From assembly GCF_002028405.1 (NCBI RefSeq), contig NZ_CP020046.1, positions 1,488,001 to 1,552,000 of the forward strand: DNA of 64,000 bases. The letters are read 5' to 3'. Positions 42,366-52,112 of the stretch are shown here, piece after piece. The first letter of the stretch is position 1. Every line of letters starts with the position of its first letter. The DNA comes from Thiomonas intermedia. GTDB lineage: Bacteria; Pseudomonadota; Gammaproteobacteria; Burkholderiales; Burkholderiaceae_C. The position numbers were made by a program, and so were the translations under genes. Below the pieces are notes generated by a model that was given only the letters and a program-made list of their open reading frames with translations, did no database searches and had not been told where the DNA came from.

Positions 42366-44057
42366 TCAAAGCGCCGGCAGCAGCGGAATCAGAAGCAGCC
42401 AGAGATAGGGATAGCGCGGCGGCACGTCGATGACCTGCACCACGGGCGGCCCCTGCGTGCCGTCGCTGTCGTCCACCAGGCGCGCGCCCAGATAGCGCTT
42501 GCCCGAAGCCGGGCGCGGCAGCGAGACCGCGCCCCCCGATGTCTGCGTCTGCGCCAGCGCCGGTTGCAGGCCGACGTGATCGGACAAGGTCAGGGCGTAA
42601 TGTTGTCCGGCGGGCGCGGGGGGCAGGTCGAGCAGCAGATGGTCGCGGTCGAAACGCACGGCGGCTTTCGCCAGATCGGCAGGCCCTGGGCCGGGCAGGT
42701 AGCGGAACGTCTGCGCCGCGCTCCACGGCCCTTGCCGCCCCTGGGCATCGAGGCTGGCCGCGCGCCATCGCAGCTCGCCCGCGGGCAGATCGGCCGACGG
42801 CGCCCACGCCTCACCCGGTAGGACGACGTCGAACAGGGGTTGCGCGAAATCGGCCCCCGCGGCGACCTGAAGATGGGTCCGCGTCACATCCACGACCTGG
42901 GACCAGCGCAGCGTGGGCCGTGGCACGCGCACGGTCGCCCCCGCGCCAGGGGCCGTCAGCATGGGGAAGAAGGGACGTGCGAAAACGGTGAACGCATGGC
43001 TCGCATCCAGCCCCTGCAGCCCGTTGGCATCGACCGCGCGAACGCGCAGGACATAGCGGCCATCGGGCAGGTCGCCGATGTTAAGCGCCTTGCCCACGCT
43101 GAATTTCTGCACCAGCACTTGCACCGGAGCGGCTTCGGGCGCGATCTGCCCGAACCACGCCGCCGCACCGGCCTGCCCCGGCAGCGTGAAGCGCAGCGGA
43201 AGCTGCTCGAACACGCTTGGCAACGACGAAACATCGGGCGCGGCCAGCAGCGTCACCGGCGGCAACGGCGGCTGACCCTGGCGCGCCAGCGAGCCCTGCC
43301 CGCCATCGACCCGAACCTGCGCGCCGGCCGCCTGCAGCTCGACGGCGCCGCCCAGGGTTTCTTCGCGGGTGATCTGCGCCTCCACCCCGACGCGGAACTG
43401 CGTGCCCCGCACCACCGCCTGCGCCGAGGGCGTGAGGATGCGCAGGTTCTGGTTGGGCAGACGACGCGGGTTGTCGCGAATCTCCACCTGGCCGTGCTGC
43501 AGGCGCAGCCGGGTGTCGGCCATCAGCCCGTCGGCATAGAGACTGAGGGTGTCCAGCGCGAGCTCGCTGCCCGGCTGCAGCGTCAGCCGGGTGCCGTTGG
43601 CCAGTTCGATGACGGCGCTGCCTTCCTCGGGCGCCTGCACCTGCGAGCCGGCCGCAAGCATTTGTCCCGCCTCGGCCGGTTGCCAGGCGCTCTGCGCCTG
43701 CGCACGCCAAAGCACCTGGCCGAACACCTGCGCCAGTCGCGCCGACGACGGCTGCTGCCGCAACAGATCGGCGGGAATGCGCAGCACCGTGCCTGGCGGA
43801 ATTTGCCGGGCGTGGGCGATGTGGTTGTCGCGCTGGATCAGCGGCCACTGCGCCGGGTCGCGCAGATATTGCCGTCCCAGGCCGATGAGGGTGTCGCCGG
43901 GCCGCACGGTGTATTGCCACACTGGGCCGTGAGCTTCGGCCGCGGCGGCCGGGAGCGACAGGGTCTGCGCCTGTGCCAGCGCGGGCGAAAACGCCACCAG
44001 AAACAGGCTCAAGGCTTGCGCCAGGCGGCGCGGGGGCATCAGTCTCGAAAATCGCAT
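42366..44057 (-). CDS. LysM and FecR domain periplasmic protein
   Basis: A 563-residue protein with a signal peptide (about residues 1-31, ending ALAQAQ). A LysM peptidoglycan-binding domain follows at about 47-95 (YTVRPGDTLIGLGRQYL). A FecR-like domain spans about 115-240 (ANGTRLTLQPGSELAL, SAQAVVRGTQFRVGVE). The rest, to about 540, contains repeated fibronectin-III-like segments. A C-terminal hydrophobic helix (YLWLLLIPLLPAL) may anchor it. It lies between the regulator and the CHASE2 kinase, so a sensing or scaffolding role with the kinase is inferred. Confidence 0.88.
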   Translation of the reverse strand: MRFSRLMPPRRLAQALSLFLVAFSPALAQAQTLSLPAAAAEAHGPVWQYTVRPGDTLIGLGRQYLRDPAQWPLIQRDNHIAHARQIPPGTVLRIPADLLRQQPSSARLAQVFGQVLWRAQAQSAWQPAEAGQMLAAGSQVQAPEEGSAVIELANGTRLTLQPGSELALDTLSLYADGLMADTRLRLQHGQVEIRDNPRRLPNQNLRILTPSAQAVVRGTQFRVGVEAQITREETLGGAVELQAAGAQVRVDGGQGSLARQGQPPLPPVTLLAAPDVSSLPSVFEQLPLRFTLPGQAGAAAWFGQIAPEAAPVQVLVQKFSVGKALNIGDLPDGRYVLRVRAVDANGLQGLDASHAFTVFARPFFPMLTAPGAGATVRVPRPTLRWSQVVDVTRTHLQVAAGADFAQPLFDVVLPGEAWAPSADLPAGELRWRAASLDAQGRQGPWSAAQTFRYLPGPGPADLAKAAVRFDRDHLLLDLPPAPAGQHYALTLSDHVGLQPALAQTQTSGGAVSLPRPASGKRYLGARLVDDSDGTQGPPVVQVIDVPPRYPYLWLLLIPLLPAL

Positions 44058-44127
44058 CGGGTTCCATCGGTCGGCCAGGCCGCACTCGCTGCGCGGCGCC
44101 CAAGCCGCATTGTCGACCCGAGCGGAA

Positions 44128-44898
44128 TCAATCGTCGAGTTCAGGAGGCACGGTCAGCGGGCCCTCGTCGGCGCTGCGCGCGCGTTCGAGTCGGTAGCCT
44201 CGTCCATACACCGACACCAGGCGCCAGCCGGACTCGGGCTGCAGCCGCAGCTTGCGCCGCAGCGCGCTGACGTGCACGTCCACCGTGCGGGTTTCGACCT
44301 CGGGGCGCAGGCCCCAGATGGTCTGGATGAGAAAGTCGCGCGTGAGCAGGCGGTTGACGTTTTGCAGGAAATGCAGCGCCAGATCGGTTTCGCGGTCGGT
44401 CAGGTCCACGCGCAGGCCTTGGACGAAAATCTGCCGCCGGGCGCAATCGGCCTCGATCTCGCCCAGCCGCAGCCGGGCGGCCGGCATGACCGAGCCCGAT
44501 CGCCGCAGCACAGCCTGCAGCCGCGCCAGCAGCACAGGGCGCGAGAGCGGCTTGACCAGATAGTCGTCGGCACCCGATTCCAGCGCCTGCACCACATCCG
44601 ATTCGGCGTTGCGGCCGGTCAGGAAAATCACCGGCGGCACGCTGGCGCCGAGTTGCAGACGCAGGCGGCACAACACATCGGGCCCGCTCAGGCCAGGCAG
44701 CATCCAGTCGAGCAGGCAGGCGTCCGCGCCGCCGCGCTCGACGGTGCGTGCAAATTCCTGCCCATCAGTGAAGTGCTGAACCACATACCCGGCCTGGGTC
44801 AGCCATTCCGTCACTTCGAGCGCGGTGATCGGATCGTCTTCCAGATAAGCAATACGCAGGGCTGTGACGGGAGGCACGGTTGAACTGAAAAATGTCAT
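44128..44898 (-). CDS. OmpR-family response regulator
   Basis: A 256-residue regulator. The receiver domain has the acidic patch EDD at residues 20-22, phospho-acceptor Asp64 in CLLDWMLPG, and conserved Lys in YLVKPLSR. A winged-helix DNA-binding domain covers about 150-245 (LTDRETDLALHFLQN, RTVDVHVSALRRKL, SVYGRGYRL). It heads the operon with the FecR/LysM gene (70-nt gap) and the CHASE2 kinase. It is divergent from tamA; the shared intergenic region holds an inverted repeat that might be its operator. Confidence 0.92.
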   Translation of the reverse strand: MTFFSSTVPPVTALRIAYLEDDPITALEVTEWLTQAGYVVQHFTDGQEFARTVERGGADACLLDWMLPGLSGPDVLCRLRLQLGASVPPVIFLTGRNAESDVVQALESGADDYLVKPLSRPVLLARLQAVLRRSGSVMPAARLRLGEIEADCARRQIFVQGLRVDLTDRETDLALHFLQNVNRLLTRDFLIQTIWGLRPEVETRTVDVHVSALRRKLRLQPESGWRLVSVYGRGYRLERARSADEGPLTVPPELDD

Positions 44899-45004
44899 GC
44901 GACGAGGCAGAGATGAGGCAGATACAAACGATGCCGTCCGTACCGATTTTCGAAAACCCGAAACAGGCGGGCGACGAACAAACGCGACAACTTATGTGAA
45001 AACC

Positions 45005-45018
45005 GTGAATATGTTCAC
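45005..45018. promoter_or_regulatory. Inverted repeat in the regulator-tamA gap
   Basis: GTGAA and TTCAC arms separated by TATG form a 14-nt palindromic site in the AT-richer middle of the 244-nt divergent gap. It could be an operator for the adjacent OmpR-type regulator or for another factor. No more can be said from sequence. Confidence 0.3.
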
Positions 45019-45142
45019 ACTCCGCGCTGTTACAAGCAAGCACTGTCAGTCGCGCTTTACAAAGCAGCTCCGAGGGCAGACGCCGCGCAAACCTGGCCTC
45101 GCCGCCGCTCGCGGCGCCCCGGGCATGGCCCCACGGATCCGC

Positions 45143-47026
45143 ATGAATAATGTGCGTATGCATCAAAAACCGGCCCAAGAGACGACTGCCAGGCACCAAG
45201 GCGCACGAGGTCCGCTCGCGCCGCCACGACGTTGGGGCCGTCGAAGCCGTCTTGCGCTGCTGCTCGCGCTGGCCAGTCCCCTGAGTGCGGCGGCCGAAGT
45301 GTCGGCTCCTGTGGCTCCACCGGCTCCGGCAGCGTCTCGTGCGCAAGCGGCGCAGCCGCTCTATGACGTTCAGTTGGATGTGCCGAAGGATTTGCAGCCC
45401 CTCTTATCTAATAATTTAGATCTGTTGCGCTGGCGCGACTTTCCCGACTTGCAGCGCGCCCAGGTGCAGCGGCTGGCCGATGATGCGCCCGCGCAGGTGC
45501 AGCGGCTGCTTGAAACGCAGGGCTTTTTCTCGCCGCAGATCACCGTGCGGGTCGATTGCCCCGAATCCGGCCCCATCGACGTCGTGCTTTCGGTCCAGCC
45601 GGGCAGCCCCACGCTGGTGCAGTCGGTCGATGTGCAGGTGGATGGCCCAGACGGCAAACCCGACGCCGCGTTGAGCGCCCGGCTCACCCGGTTCTGGGCG
45701 CTCAAGCCCGGCGCTATCTTCCGCGATGCCGACTGGGAGGCGGCCAAGTCCAAGGCCCTGTCGGCCCTGCTGTCCGGGCGATGGCCCGCGGCGCGCCTGA
45801 CCGAGAGCCGGGCCACGGTCGATCCGCAGACGCACGAGGCGCGCCTGCAACTACGCCTGCAGACTGGCGCAGCCTACGTCTTCGGCGGCCTGCACATCAC
45901 CGGACAGCAGCGCTACCCGCTGAGCATTGCCGAGCGCCTGGCGCCGATGCAGCCGGGCGCGCCCTATTCGCAGGGCGCCCTGCTCGACTATCAGGCGGCC
46001 CTGCAGAACAGCCCGTATTACCGCAACGCCGTGGTCGACGCCGATCTGAGCCAGGCGCAAGGCGATGTCGTGCCGGTGGACGTGCAGCTGACGGAGAACC
46101 GATCGCAGAAACTCGGTTTCGGCGTCGGCGTGAGCAGCGACACCGGCAAGCGCGTGCAGATGGGCTGGCACGATCTCGACTTTCTGGGGCGGGCCTGGCG
46201 GCTGTCGAGCGACATCAAACTGCAAACGCGCGAACAGAGCGGAAGCCTCAAGCTGGCCTTTCCGCGAACCGCCATCGGCTACGACGACAGCGTCACGCTG
46301 TCGCAGGACCGTACCGACATCTCCGGCCTGGTCACGCGCAATTCCAGCATCGGCGCGCAGCGCGAACGCACGCGCGGCCACATCGACACCGCGCTGGCGC
46401 TGCAGTACCAGGCCGAGAGCCTGGAGCCCGCGGGCGCCGCCTCCAGCGAGGTGCACGCCCTCAGCGTGAACTACAGCTGGACGCGGCGCGACATCAACAG
46501 CGTGCTCTACCCCAGCCGCGGCACCGTGATCAATCTGCAGCTCGGCGGCGCGAGCAAGGCGCTGCTGTCGAGCGCCAACTTCGTGCGGCTGTACGCGCGC
46601 GGGCTGGGCTATCTGCCCATCGACCGCAACAACCAGCTGGTCTTCCGCGCCGAAGCCGGTGCGGTGCTGGCCAACGGCGCCAGCGGCATACCGCAGAACT
46701 TCCTGTTCCGTGCCGGCGGCGCCAATTCGGTGCGCGGCTATGCCTATCAAAGCCTGGGCCTGACCCAGGGCGATGCCATCGTCGGCGGGCGCTATCTGTT
46801 CACCACCAGCGCCGAGTTCGATCACTGGTTCACCCGCCAATGGGGCGGTGCGTTGTTCTACGACCTCGGCAACGCGGCCGACAGCTGGGGCGCCCTCAAG
46901 CCCGTGCGCGGCTATGGCGCAGGCGTGCGCTGGCGCAGCCCGGTCGGGCTGATCGCGGTGGATCTGGCCTATGGACAGGCGGTGCATGAGTATCGGGTGA
47001 ACTTCACCGCAGGGTTGTCGTTCTGA
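45143..47026 (+). CDS. tamA: Translocation and assembly module subunit TamA
   Basis: TamA is an outer-membrane Omp85-family protein that with TamB helps place outer-membrane proteins and lipids. From the chosen ATG the protein has about 627 residues. A signal-like segment (about 31-50) precedes POTRA domains (about 65-290) and a C-terminal beta-barrel (about 300-627) with NFLFRAGGANSVRGYAYQSLG, the Omp85 RGY element. The start is uncertain: ATGs at 45143 and 45158 are both plausible, and the longer upstream frame overlaps the divergent regulator. The stop overlaps the tamB start (TGATG). Confidence 0.92.
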   Translation: MNNVRMHQKPAQETTARHQGARGPLAPPRRWGRRSRLALLLALASPLSAAAEVSAPVAPPAPAASRAQAAQPLYDVQLDVPKDLQPLLSNNLDLLRWRDFPDLQRAQVQRLADDAPAQVQRLLETQGFFSPQITVRVDCPESGPIDVVLSVQPGSPTLVQSVDVQVDGPDGKPDAALSARLTRFWALKPGAIFRDADWEAAKSKALSALLSGRWPAARLTESRATVDPQTHEARLQLRLQTGAAYVFGGLHITGQQRYPLSIAERLAPMQPGAPYSQGALLDYQAALQNSPYYRNAVVDADLSQAQGDVVPVDVQLTENRSQKLGFGVGVSSDTGKRVQMGWHDLDFLGRAWRLSSDIKLQTREQSGSLKLAFPRTAIGYDDSVTLSQDRTDISGLVTRNSSIGAQRERTRGHIDTALALQYQAESLEPAGAASSEVHALSVNYSWTRRDINSVLYPSRGTVINLQLGGASKALLSSANFVRLYARGLGYLPIDRNNQLVFRAEAGAVLANGASGIPQNFLFRAGGANSVRGYAYQSLGLTQGDAIVGGRYLFTTSAEFDHWFTRQWGGALFYDLGNAADSWGALKPVRGYGAGVRWRSPVGLIAVDLAYGQAVHEYRVNFTAGLSF

Positions 47027-50000
47027 TGGCCGAAGACCCGACGCCCTCGCCCCCCGCGCGCGCCCGCCCCCGCCGGGGCCTGCGCCGGGCTGCCTGGGTT
47101 TTGGGCGCGGCGGGCACCCTCGTGCTGATTGCCGCGGGCGCTCTCGCCTGGCTGGGCAGCGAAAGCGGTCTGCAGTGGCTGGCCGCACGCACGCCGCTGC
47201 GCCTGGGTACGAAGCAAATCACGCTGAAAGACGTGCAAGGCAGTCTGTGGCGCTCGGTGCGCATCGGGCAGTTGCAGCTCGTCACCGCCGACTCCACCAC
47301 GACCCTGTACCAGGCCCGCCTGCACTGGACGCCCGCCGAGCTCTGGCACCGCACGCTGCACATCCAGAGCTTCAGCGCGCAACGCCTCGATATCGCGCAA
47401 ACCCATGCCGCCCCCGCGAAAGGCCCGCTGGAGCTGCCCGCCAGCCTGCGGCTGCCGTTGCGCATCGACCTCGACCGGTTCGACCTCGGCGCGCTGCAGA
47501 TCGGCCCGCCCGGCGTGCTGCAGCCCTATGGCCGCTTCACCGGCGAGCTGCACTACGGCCAGGGCCGCTACCGCGCCCGGCTCAACGCCGTCACCCCCTG
47601 GGCCCAGGCCCAGCTTCAGGCGCAACTGGGCGACAGCGCCCCCTACGCCTTGCAGGCCACGCTCAACGCCACGCACATCGGCCTGGCGGGGCATGCCGCC
47701 GCGGGCAACGCCGCCGATCTTCGCGCCCAGGGCACGCTGCGCGACCTCAGCCTGAACGGCACCCTGCAGATGGACGCCGCCCACGCCCGTCTGCAGGCCC
47801 ACCTCACGCCGTTCGACGCCACGCCGCTGCGCAGCGCTCGCCTCACCGCCCGCGCGCTCGACCCGGCAGCCTTCAGCGCCGCGCTGCCCCGCGCCGCGCT
47901 CGACGTGCAATTCGACCTCGGGCCGTCGAGCGCGCAACGGCTTTCAGGGGAGCTGCAGGTGCGCAACGCCCTGCCCGGCCCGATCGATCAGCGGCGCCTG
48001 CCCCTGCGCAGCCTCAGCGCCACGCTGGCCGGTGACGGCCAGCAGGCCGCCGCGCGCGATCTGCGCATCGACCTCGGCCCCGGCGGGCAGATCCACGGCA
48101 CGCTGACCTGGACCCGGCCCACGCTGCAGGCCCGGTTGCAGGTCGCGCAGCTCAACGCCCGCGCACTCGACGGCAAACTGGCCGCCACCCGTCTGTCCGG
48201 CCCGGTCGCGATCGACGCCTCGGCGCAGCAGCAAAGCGCGCAGATCGCCCTGGCCCAGCCCGGCTGGGACTTGCGCATGGAGGCGCAGCGACGCGGCGAC
48301 GCGGTGCAATTGCAGCGCCTGCGGCTGGCGGCGCCCGGCGGCCGGCTCGACGCCAGCGGCACCCTGTCGACGGGCGGCGCGCAGCCCTTCGATCTGCGCG
48401 CCAGTCTGCGTCAGTTCGATCCGGCGCAGTTCGGCGCCTATCCGCAGGCCCGGCTCAGCGCCGACCTCACCGCCCGCGGCACCCTTGCGCAGCGGCAGGC
48501 CAGACTTGCGCTGCAGCTCGCGCCCAGTGTCTGGCGCGGCCACACCTTCACCGGCCACGCCCGCCTGGCGCTCGACAGGCAGCGCCTTTGGGACGTCGAT
48601 GCCGCGCTGGCCCTCGGCGCCAACCAGCTTCAGGCGAAAGGCGCCTTCGGCCGGCCCGACGATGCGCTGCAATGGACGCTGACCGCACCGCAACTCGCGC
48701 AGATCGACGACACGCTTCAAGGCAGCGCCGAGGCCCAGGGCCAGCTGCGCGGCGGTCTGCAGGCGCCCGCGGGCAAGCTCACCCTGCAGGCCGACGGCGT
48801 GCGATGGGGCAAAGCGCTGGCGCTGCATCACCTCAGCGCCCGCAGCAGCTTCAGCACCGCCCGGGCGAGCCCTGCCACGGCGACCTCCCTCGACACCCTG
48901 CTCGACCGCCTCGCGGGCTCGCTCCAGGTCGATCTCGACGGCCTCGACTGGCATCAGGACGGCCAGACCGTGCAACTTCACAGTCTGCAGACCCAGGCCC
49001 AGACCACGGCCGGATTGAAGGGCCAGCTCGACCTGAAAGTACGGTTGCAGCAGCTACGGCTCGCCGGGCTGGGCAAGCCGCAACACGACACCACCTTGAG
49101 CACCGCCTCGCTCGATGTCACGGGCACCCGCGCCCAGCACAGCCTCGCGCTGGACGCTCAGGGCCAGCTTCCCCTGGGCGGCGCAGAAAGTACGCCCCCT
49201 ACGGGCGCCAGCACAGCAGCCCAGCAGCCGCTGCCGGTGGATCTGCATCTGCGCGCGCAAGGTGGCTGGCTGGGTGCGCCACAGGGCTGGCGCGGCCAGA
49301 TCACCGCGCTCGACAACAGCGGCCCGCTGGCATTCAAGCTCCAGGCCCCGGCCGCACTCGACCTGGCCTTCGCGCCCTTGCGTCTGCAGCTCCAGCATGC
49401 GGCCCTTCAGCTTCAGGCCGGACACATCGATCTGAACAACCTTCAACTGGCGCCGGGCCTGCTGCGCACCGATGGGCGCATGAGCGCCGTGCAGACCGCC
49501 GATCTGCTGAGACTCGCTGGCATCGCCCCCGCCCGGCTGCGCGACACCCTCGTGCTCTCGGGCGACTGGAAGATCGACGCGGGCGCGAGCGTCGAGGGCC
49601 ATGTGCATCTGCAGCGCGACAGCGGCGACATCGCCCTGCAGGTCGCCGCGCCACCGGCCAAGCGCGTGGGCACGGTGAAGCTCGGCCCCACCTGCGACGC
49701 CACGTTCGGCCCGGCTGCGTCGCGCGACGGCTTCATGCCGCTGGACATCGGCCAGCTCGTGCTCGACCTCACCGCGCACGAAGGCCGCCTGCAAGCGCAG
49801 GGCGTGTTGCAGACCGGCATGGGCACCGTCCAGGCCAGCGGCCATGTTCAGCTCAGTCGGCGCGGCGATCTCTGGGGCGTCGCGGCCGACGCGCCGCTGC
49901 AGCTCGACGCCGGTGCCGACATGCCCAGCCTGGCCTGGGCCGCGCCGCTGATCGGCTACGACTACCGCGCCGAAGGCCGACTGCAACTGGCCGTGCAAGG

Positions 50001-51225
50001 CCGCGGCACGCTGGCCGCACCGCAGTTCAGCGGCTCGCTCGAAGGACGGGCGCTGCGGCTGGCCTGGCCTGCCCAGGGGCTCGATCTCAAGAACGGCGTG
50101 CTGCGCGCCCACTTCACCGGCGACCGGCTCCAGCTCGACCAGTTGCAGCTCCAGGGTGGCAAGGGACAACTCACGGCCACTGGCGACGCACGGCTGCAGA
50201 ATGGCCTGCCCCGCGCGACCCTCGACCTCAAGGCCGACAAGCTCCAACTGCTCAGCCGCCCCGATCGGCAGCTCGTGCTCAGCGGCACCGCCCAGGCCCA
50301 GCTCGCCGACAAGGTGCTGGCACTCACCACGAATCTCACTGCCGATCGTGCCGACATCGCCCTGCCGCGCGCCAGCGGTCCCACACTGAGCAGCGACGTG
50401 GTCATCAAGGGCCAGACGCCCGCGGCGAGCAAGCCTCCCGCCGCCATGCCCAACGCCGTGCGTTTCGATGGCACGTTCAACCTCGGCTCCAACTTCCACC
50501 TCTATGGCCAGGGACTGGACGCGATGCTGGGTGGCAGCGTGCGCGTGCGCGCCGACAATGGCGCCACGCCCACGGCCACGGGCAGCATCGAAGTGGTTCA
50601 GGGCGAATACACCGCCTACGGCCAGCAGCTTCAGGTGACACAAGGGCGCGTCAATTTCGCCGGGCCGGTGGACAACCCAGGACTGAACATCACCGCGACC
50701 CGGCCCAACCTGCCCACGGGCATCGAGGTCGGCGTGAACATCGGCGGCACCGCGCGGCGGCCGCTGATCAAGCTCAGCTCGACGCCCGCGATGCCCGACA
50801 CCGAAATCCTGTCGTGGCTGGTGCTCGGGCAGCCGCTCAGCCAAGTCGGCGCCTCAGACATCGGCCTGCTGCAGACCGCCGCCGCGGCCCTGCTGGGCCC
50901 GAGTGACGGCCAGCCGCTGCAGACCCGACTGGCCCATGCCGTCGGGCTGGACAGCATCAGCGTGCAAAGCGCCAGCAGCACCGACCCCCTGGGTACGAGC
51001 AACGCCACCGGCACCTCGACGACCAGCACGAACGGTCTGCCCAGCACCGTGCTGACGCTGAGCAAACGCCTGTCGTCGAACACGCTGGTGACGTTCTCGC
51101 GCGGGCTCAACGGCGTGTCGAACATCTTCAACATCCAGTACCAGCTCACCCGCCGCCTGTCGGTCCAGGCCCAGACCGGCACCGAGAACGCGGTGGATCT
51201 GTTCTACACCTTCGAGTTCCGCTGA
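47026..51225 (+). CDS. tamB: Translocation and assembly module subunit TamB
   Basis: TamB is a very long periplasm-spanning beta-taco protein anchored in the inner membrane that works with TamA. The 1399-residue product has one N-terminal membrane segment (about residues 20-45, after an arginine-rich start) and a long stretch of repeated beta strands rich in Leu, Gln and Ala. The conserved C-terminal TamB domain covers about 1080-1399 (PALVEL-free, with GLNITATRPN, EVGVNIGGTARRPLIKLSSTP and the final DLFYTFEFR). It overlaps tamA by one nucleotide. Length is normal for the family. Confidence 0.95.
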   Translation: MAEDPTPSPPARARPRRGLRRAAWVLGAAGTLVLIAAGALAWLGSESGLQWLAARTPLRLGTKQITLKDVQGSLWRSVRIGQLQLVTADSTTTLYQARLHWTPAELWHRTLHIQSFSAQRLDIAQTHAAPAKGPLELPASLRLPLRIDLDRFDLGALQIGPPGVLQPYGRFTGELHYGQGRYRARLNAVTPWAQAQLQAQLGDSAPYALQATLNATHIGLAGHAAAGNAADLRAQGTLRDLSLNGTLQMDAAHARLQAHLTPFDATPLRSARLTARALDPAAFSAALPRAALDVQFDLGPSSAQRLSGELQVRNALPGPIDQRRLPLRSLSATLAGDGQQAAARDLRIDLGPGGQIHGTLTWTRPTLQARLQVAQLNARALDGKLAATRLSGPVAIDASAQQQSAQIALAQPGWDLRMEAQRRGDAVQLQRLRLAAPGGRLDASGTLSTGGAQPFDLRASLRQFDPAQFGAYPQARLSADLTARGTLAQRQARLALQLAPSVWRGHTFTGHARLALDRQRLWDVDAALALGANQLQAKGAFGRPDDALQWTLTAPQLAQIDDTLQGSAEAQGQLRGGLQAPAGKLTLQADGVRWGKALALHHLSARSSFSTARASPATATSLDTLLDRLAGSLQVDLDGLDWHQDGQTVQLHSLQTQAQTTAGLKGQLDLKVRLQQLRLAGLGKPQHDTTLSTASLDVTGTRAQHSLALDAQGQLPLGGAESTPPTGASTAAQQPLPVDLHLRAQGGWLGAPQGWRGQITALDNSGPLAFKLQAPAALDLAFAPLRLQLQHAALQLQAGHIDLNNLQLAPGLLRTDGRMSAVQTADLLRLAGIAPARLRDTLVLSGDWKIDAGASVEGHVHLQRDSGDIALQVAAPPAKRVGTVKLGPTCDATFGPAASRDGFMPLDIGQLVLDLTAHEGRLQAQGVLQTGMGTVQASGHVQLSRRGDLWGVAADAPLQLDAGADMPSLAWAAPLIGYDYRAEGRLQLAVQGRGTLAAPQFSGSLEGRALRLAWPAQGLDLKNGVLRAHFTGDRLQLDQLQLQGGKGQLTATGDARLQNGLPRATLDLKADKLQLLSRPDRQLVLSGTAQAQLADKVLALTTNLTADRADIALPRASGPTLSSDVVIKGQTPAASKPPAAMPNAVRFDGTFNLGSNFHLYGQGLDAMLGGSVRVRADNGATPTATGSIEVVQGEYTAYGQQLQVTQGRVNFAGPVDNPGLNITATRPNLPTGIEVGVNIGGTARRPLIKLSSTPAMPDTEILSWLVLGQPLSQVGASDIGLLQTAAAALLGPSDGQPLQTRLAHAVGLDSISVQSASSTDPLGTSNATGTSTTSTNGLPSTVLTLSKRLSSNTLVTFSRGLNGVSNIFNIQYQLTRRLSVQAQTGTENAVDLFYTFEFR

Positions 51226-51310
51226 GGCGACGCCGAATGCCGCCCAAGGGAACGCTTCTGGCGCGTCGGCGTCCTAAGATGAAACCCTTCCTGCCACAGC
51301 GAGATCCCCC

Positions 51311-52102
51311 ATGGCGACCAAACCCCTGAAAATCGGCATTTCAGCGCGCATCGACCACCCCCAGCCGGGCCAGGCCGGTTTGCGCAGCAAAACCCTGCAG
51401 TACCTGGAGCAGTCCGTCGCGCACTGGGCCATGTCGCGCGATGTGCTGGTCTTCATGGTGCCCACCGTGGCCACGGGCAGCGGACTGGTGCGCAGCAATA
51501 TCCGCCTGGGCGACTACGCCGACGCGCTCGACGGGCTCATCCTGCAAGGCGGCGCCGACATGAGCCCGAACAGCTACGGCGAAGATCCTCTGAAGCCCGA
51601 GTGGGCGGGCGACCCGGTGCGCGACGGCTATGAAATGGAACTGCTGCACGAATTCATCGAGGTGCGCAAGCCCGTGCTGGGCATCTGCCGCGGGGCGCAG
51701 CTCATCAACGTCGCCATGGGCGGCACGCTCTATCAGGATCTGCCCTCGCAATTCACCGCCAGCCAGACCCAACACCTCAGCGATACCTACGACCGGCATT
51801 ACCACCCGGTGCGATTCACCGAAGGCGGTCTGCTTGCCCGCCTCTATCCCGAAGTCGACCCCGGCAGCCTGAACATCGTGTCCGTGCATCACCAGGCCGT
51901 GCGTACCCTGGGCCGCGATCTGGTGGTGGACGCGATCAGCCCCGAAGATGGCCTGCCCGAAGCCATACGCGGCACCGGCCGCAACTTTCTGCTGGGCCTG
52001 CAGTGGCACCCGGAATTCCACCACCCGTCCAACCCCGAGCTGCTCGACTGCACGCCCATCCTCGACGAGTTCCTGCGCAACGTGCGCAAGCGCCGCTGGT
52101 GA
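51311..52102 (+). CDS. Gamma-glutamyl-gamma-aminobutyrate hydrolase family protein
   Basis: A 263-residue class I glutamine-amidotransferase-like hydrolase of the PuuD family. The nucleophile Cys126 lies in LGICRGAQLINVAMGG, the catalytic histidine and glutamate in GLQWHPEFHH. The N-terminal ISARIDHP region differs from E. coli PuuD. PuuD itself cleaves gamma-glutamyl-GABA in putrescine breakdown, but no other puu genes lie here, so the substrate is uncertain. The gene is monocistronic and ends just before a long palindrome. Confidence 0.87.
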   Translation: MATKPLKIGISARIDHPQPGQAGLRSKTLQYLEQSVAHWAMSRDVLVFMVPTVATGSGLVRSNIRLGDYADALDGLILQGGADMSPNSYGEDPLKPEWAGDPVRDGYEMELLHEFIEVRKPVLGICRGAQLINVAMGGTLYQDLPSQFTASQTQHLSDTYDRHYHPVRFTEGGLLARLYPEVDPGSLNIVSVHHQAVRTLGRDLVVDAISPEDGLPEAIRGTGRNFLLGLQWHPEFHHPSNPELLDCTPILDEFLRNVRKRRW

Positions 52103-52112
52103 GCACGGCTCA

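Noticed and set aside
51229-51273. 8-bp inverted repeat after tamB
   Set aside because: The loop is 29 nt and there is no T-tract, so it is too weak to call a terminator.
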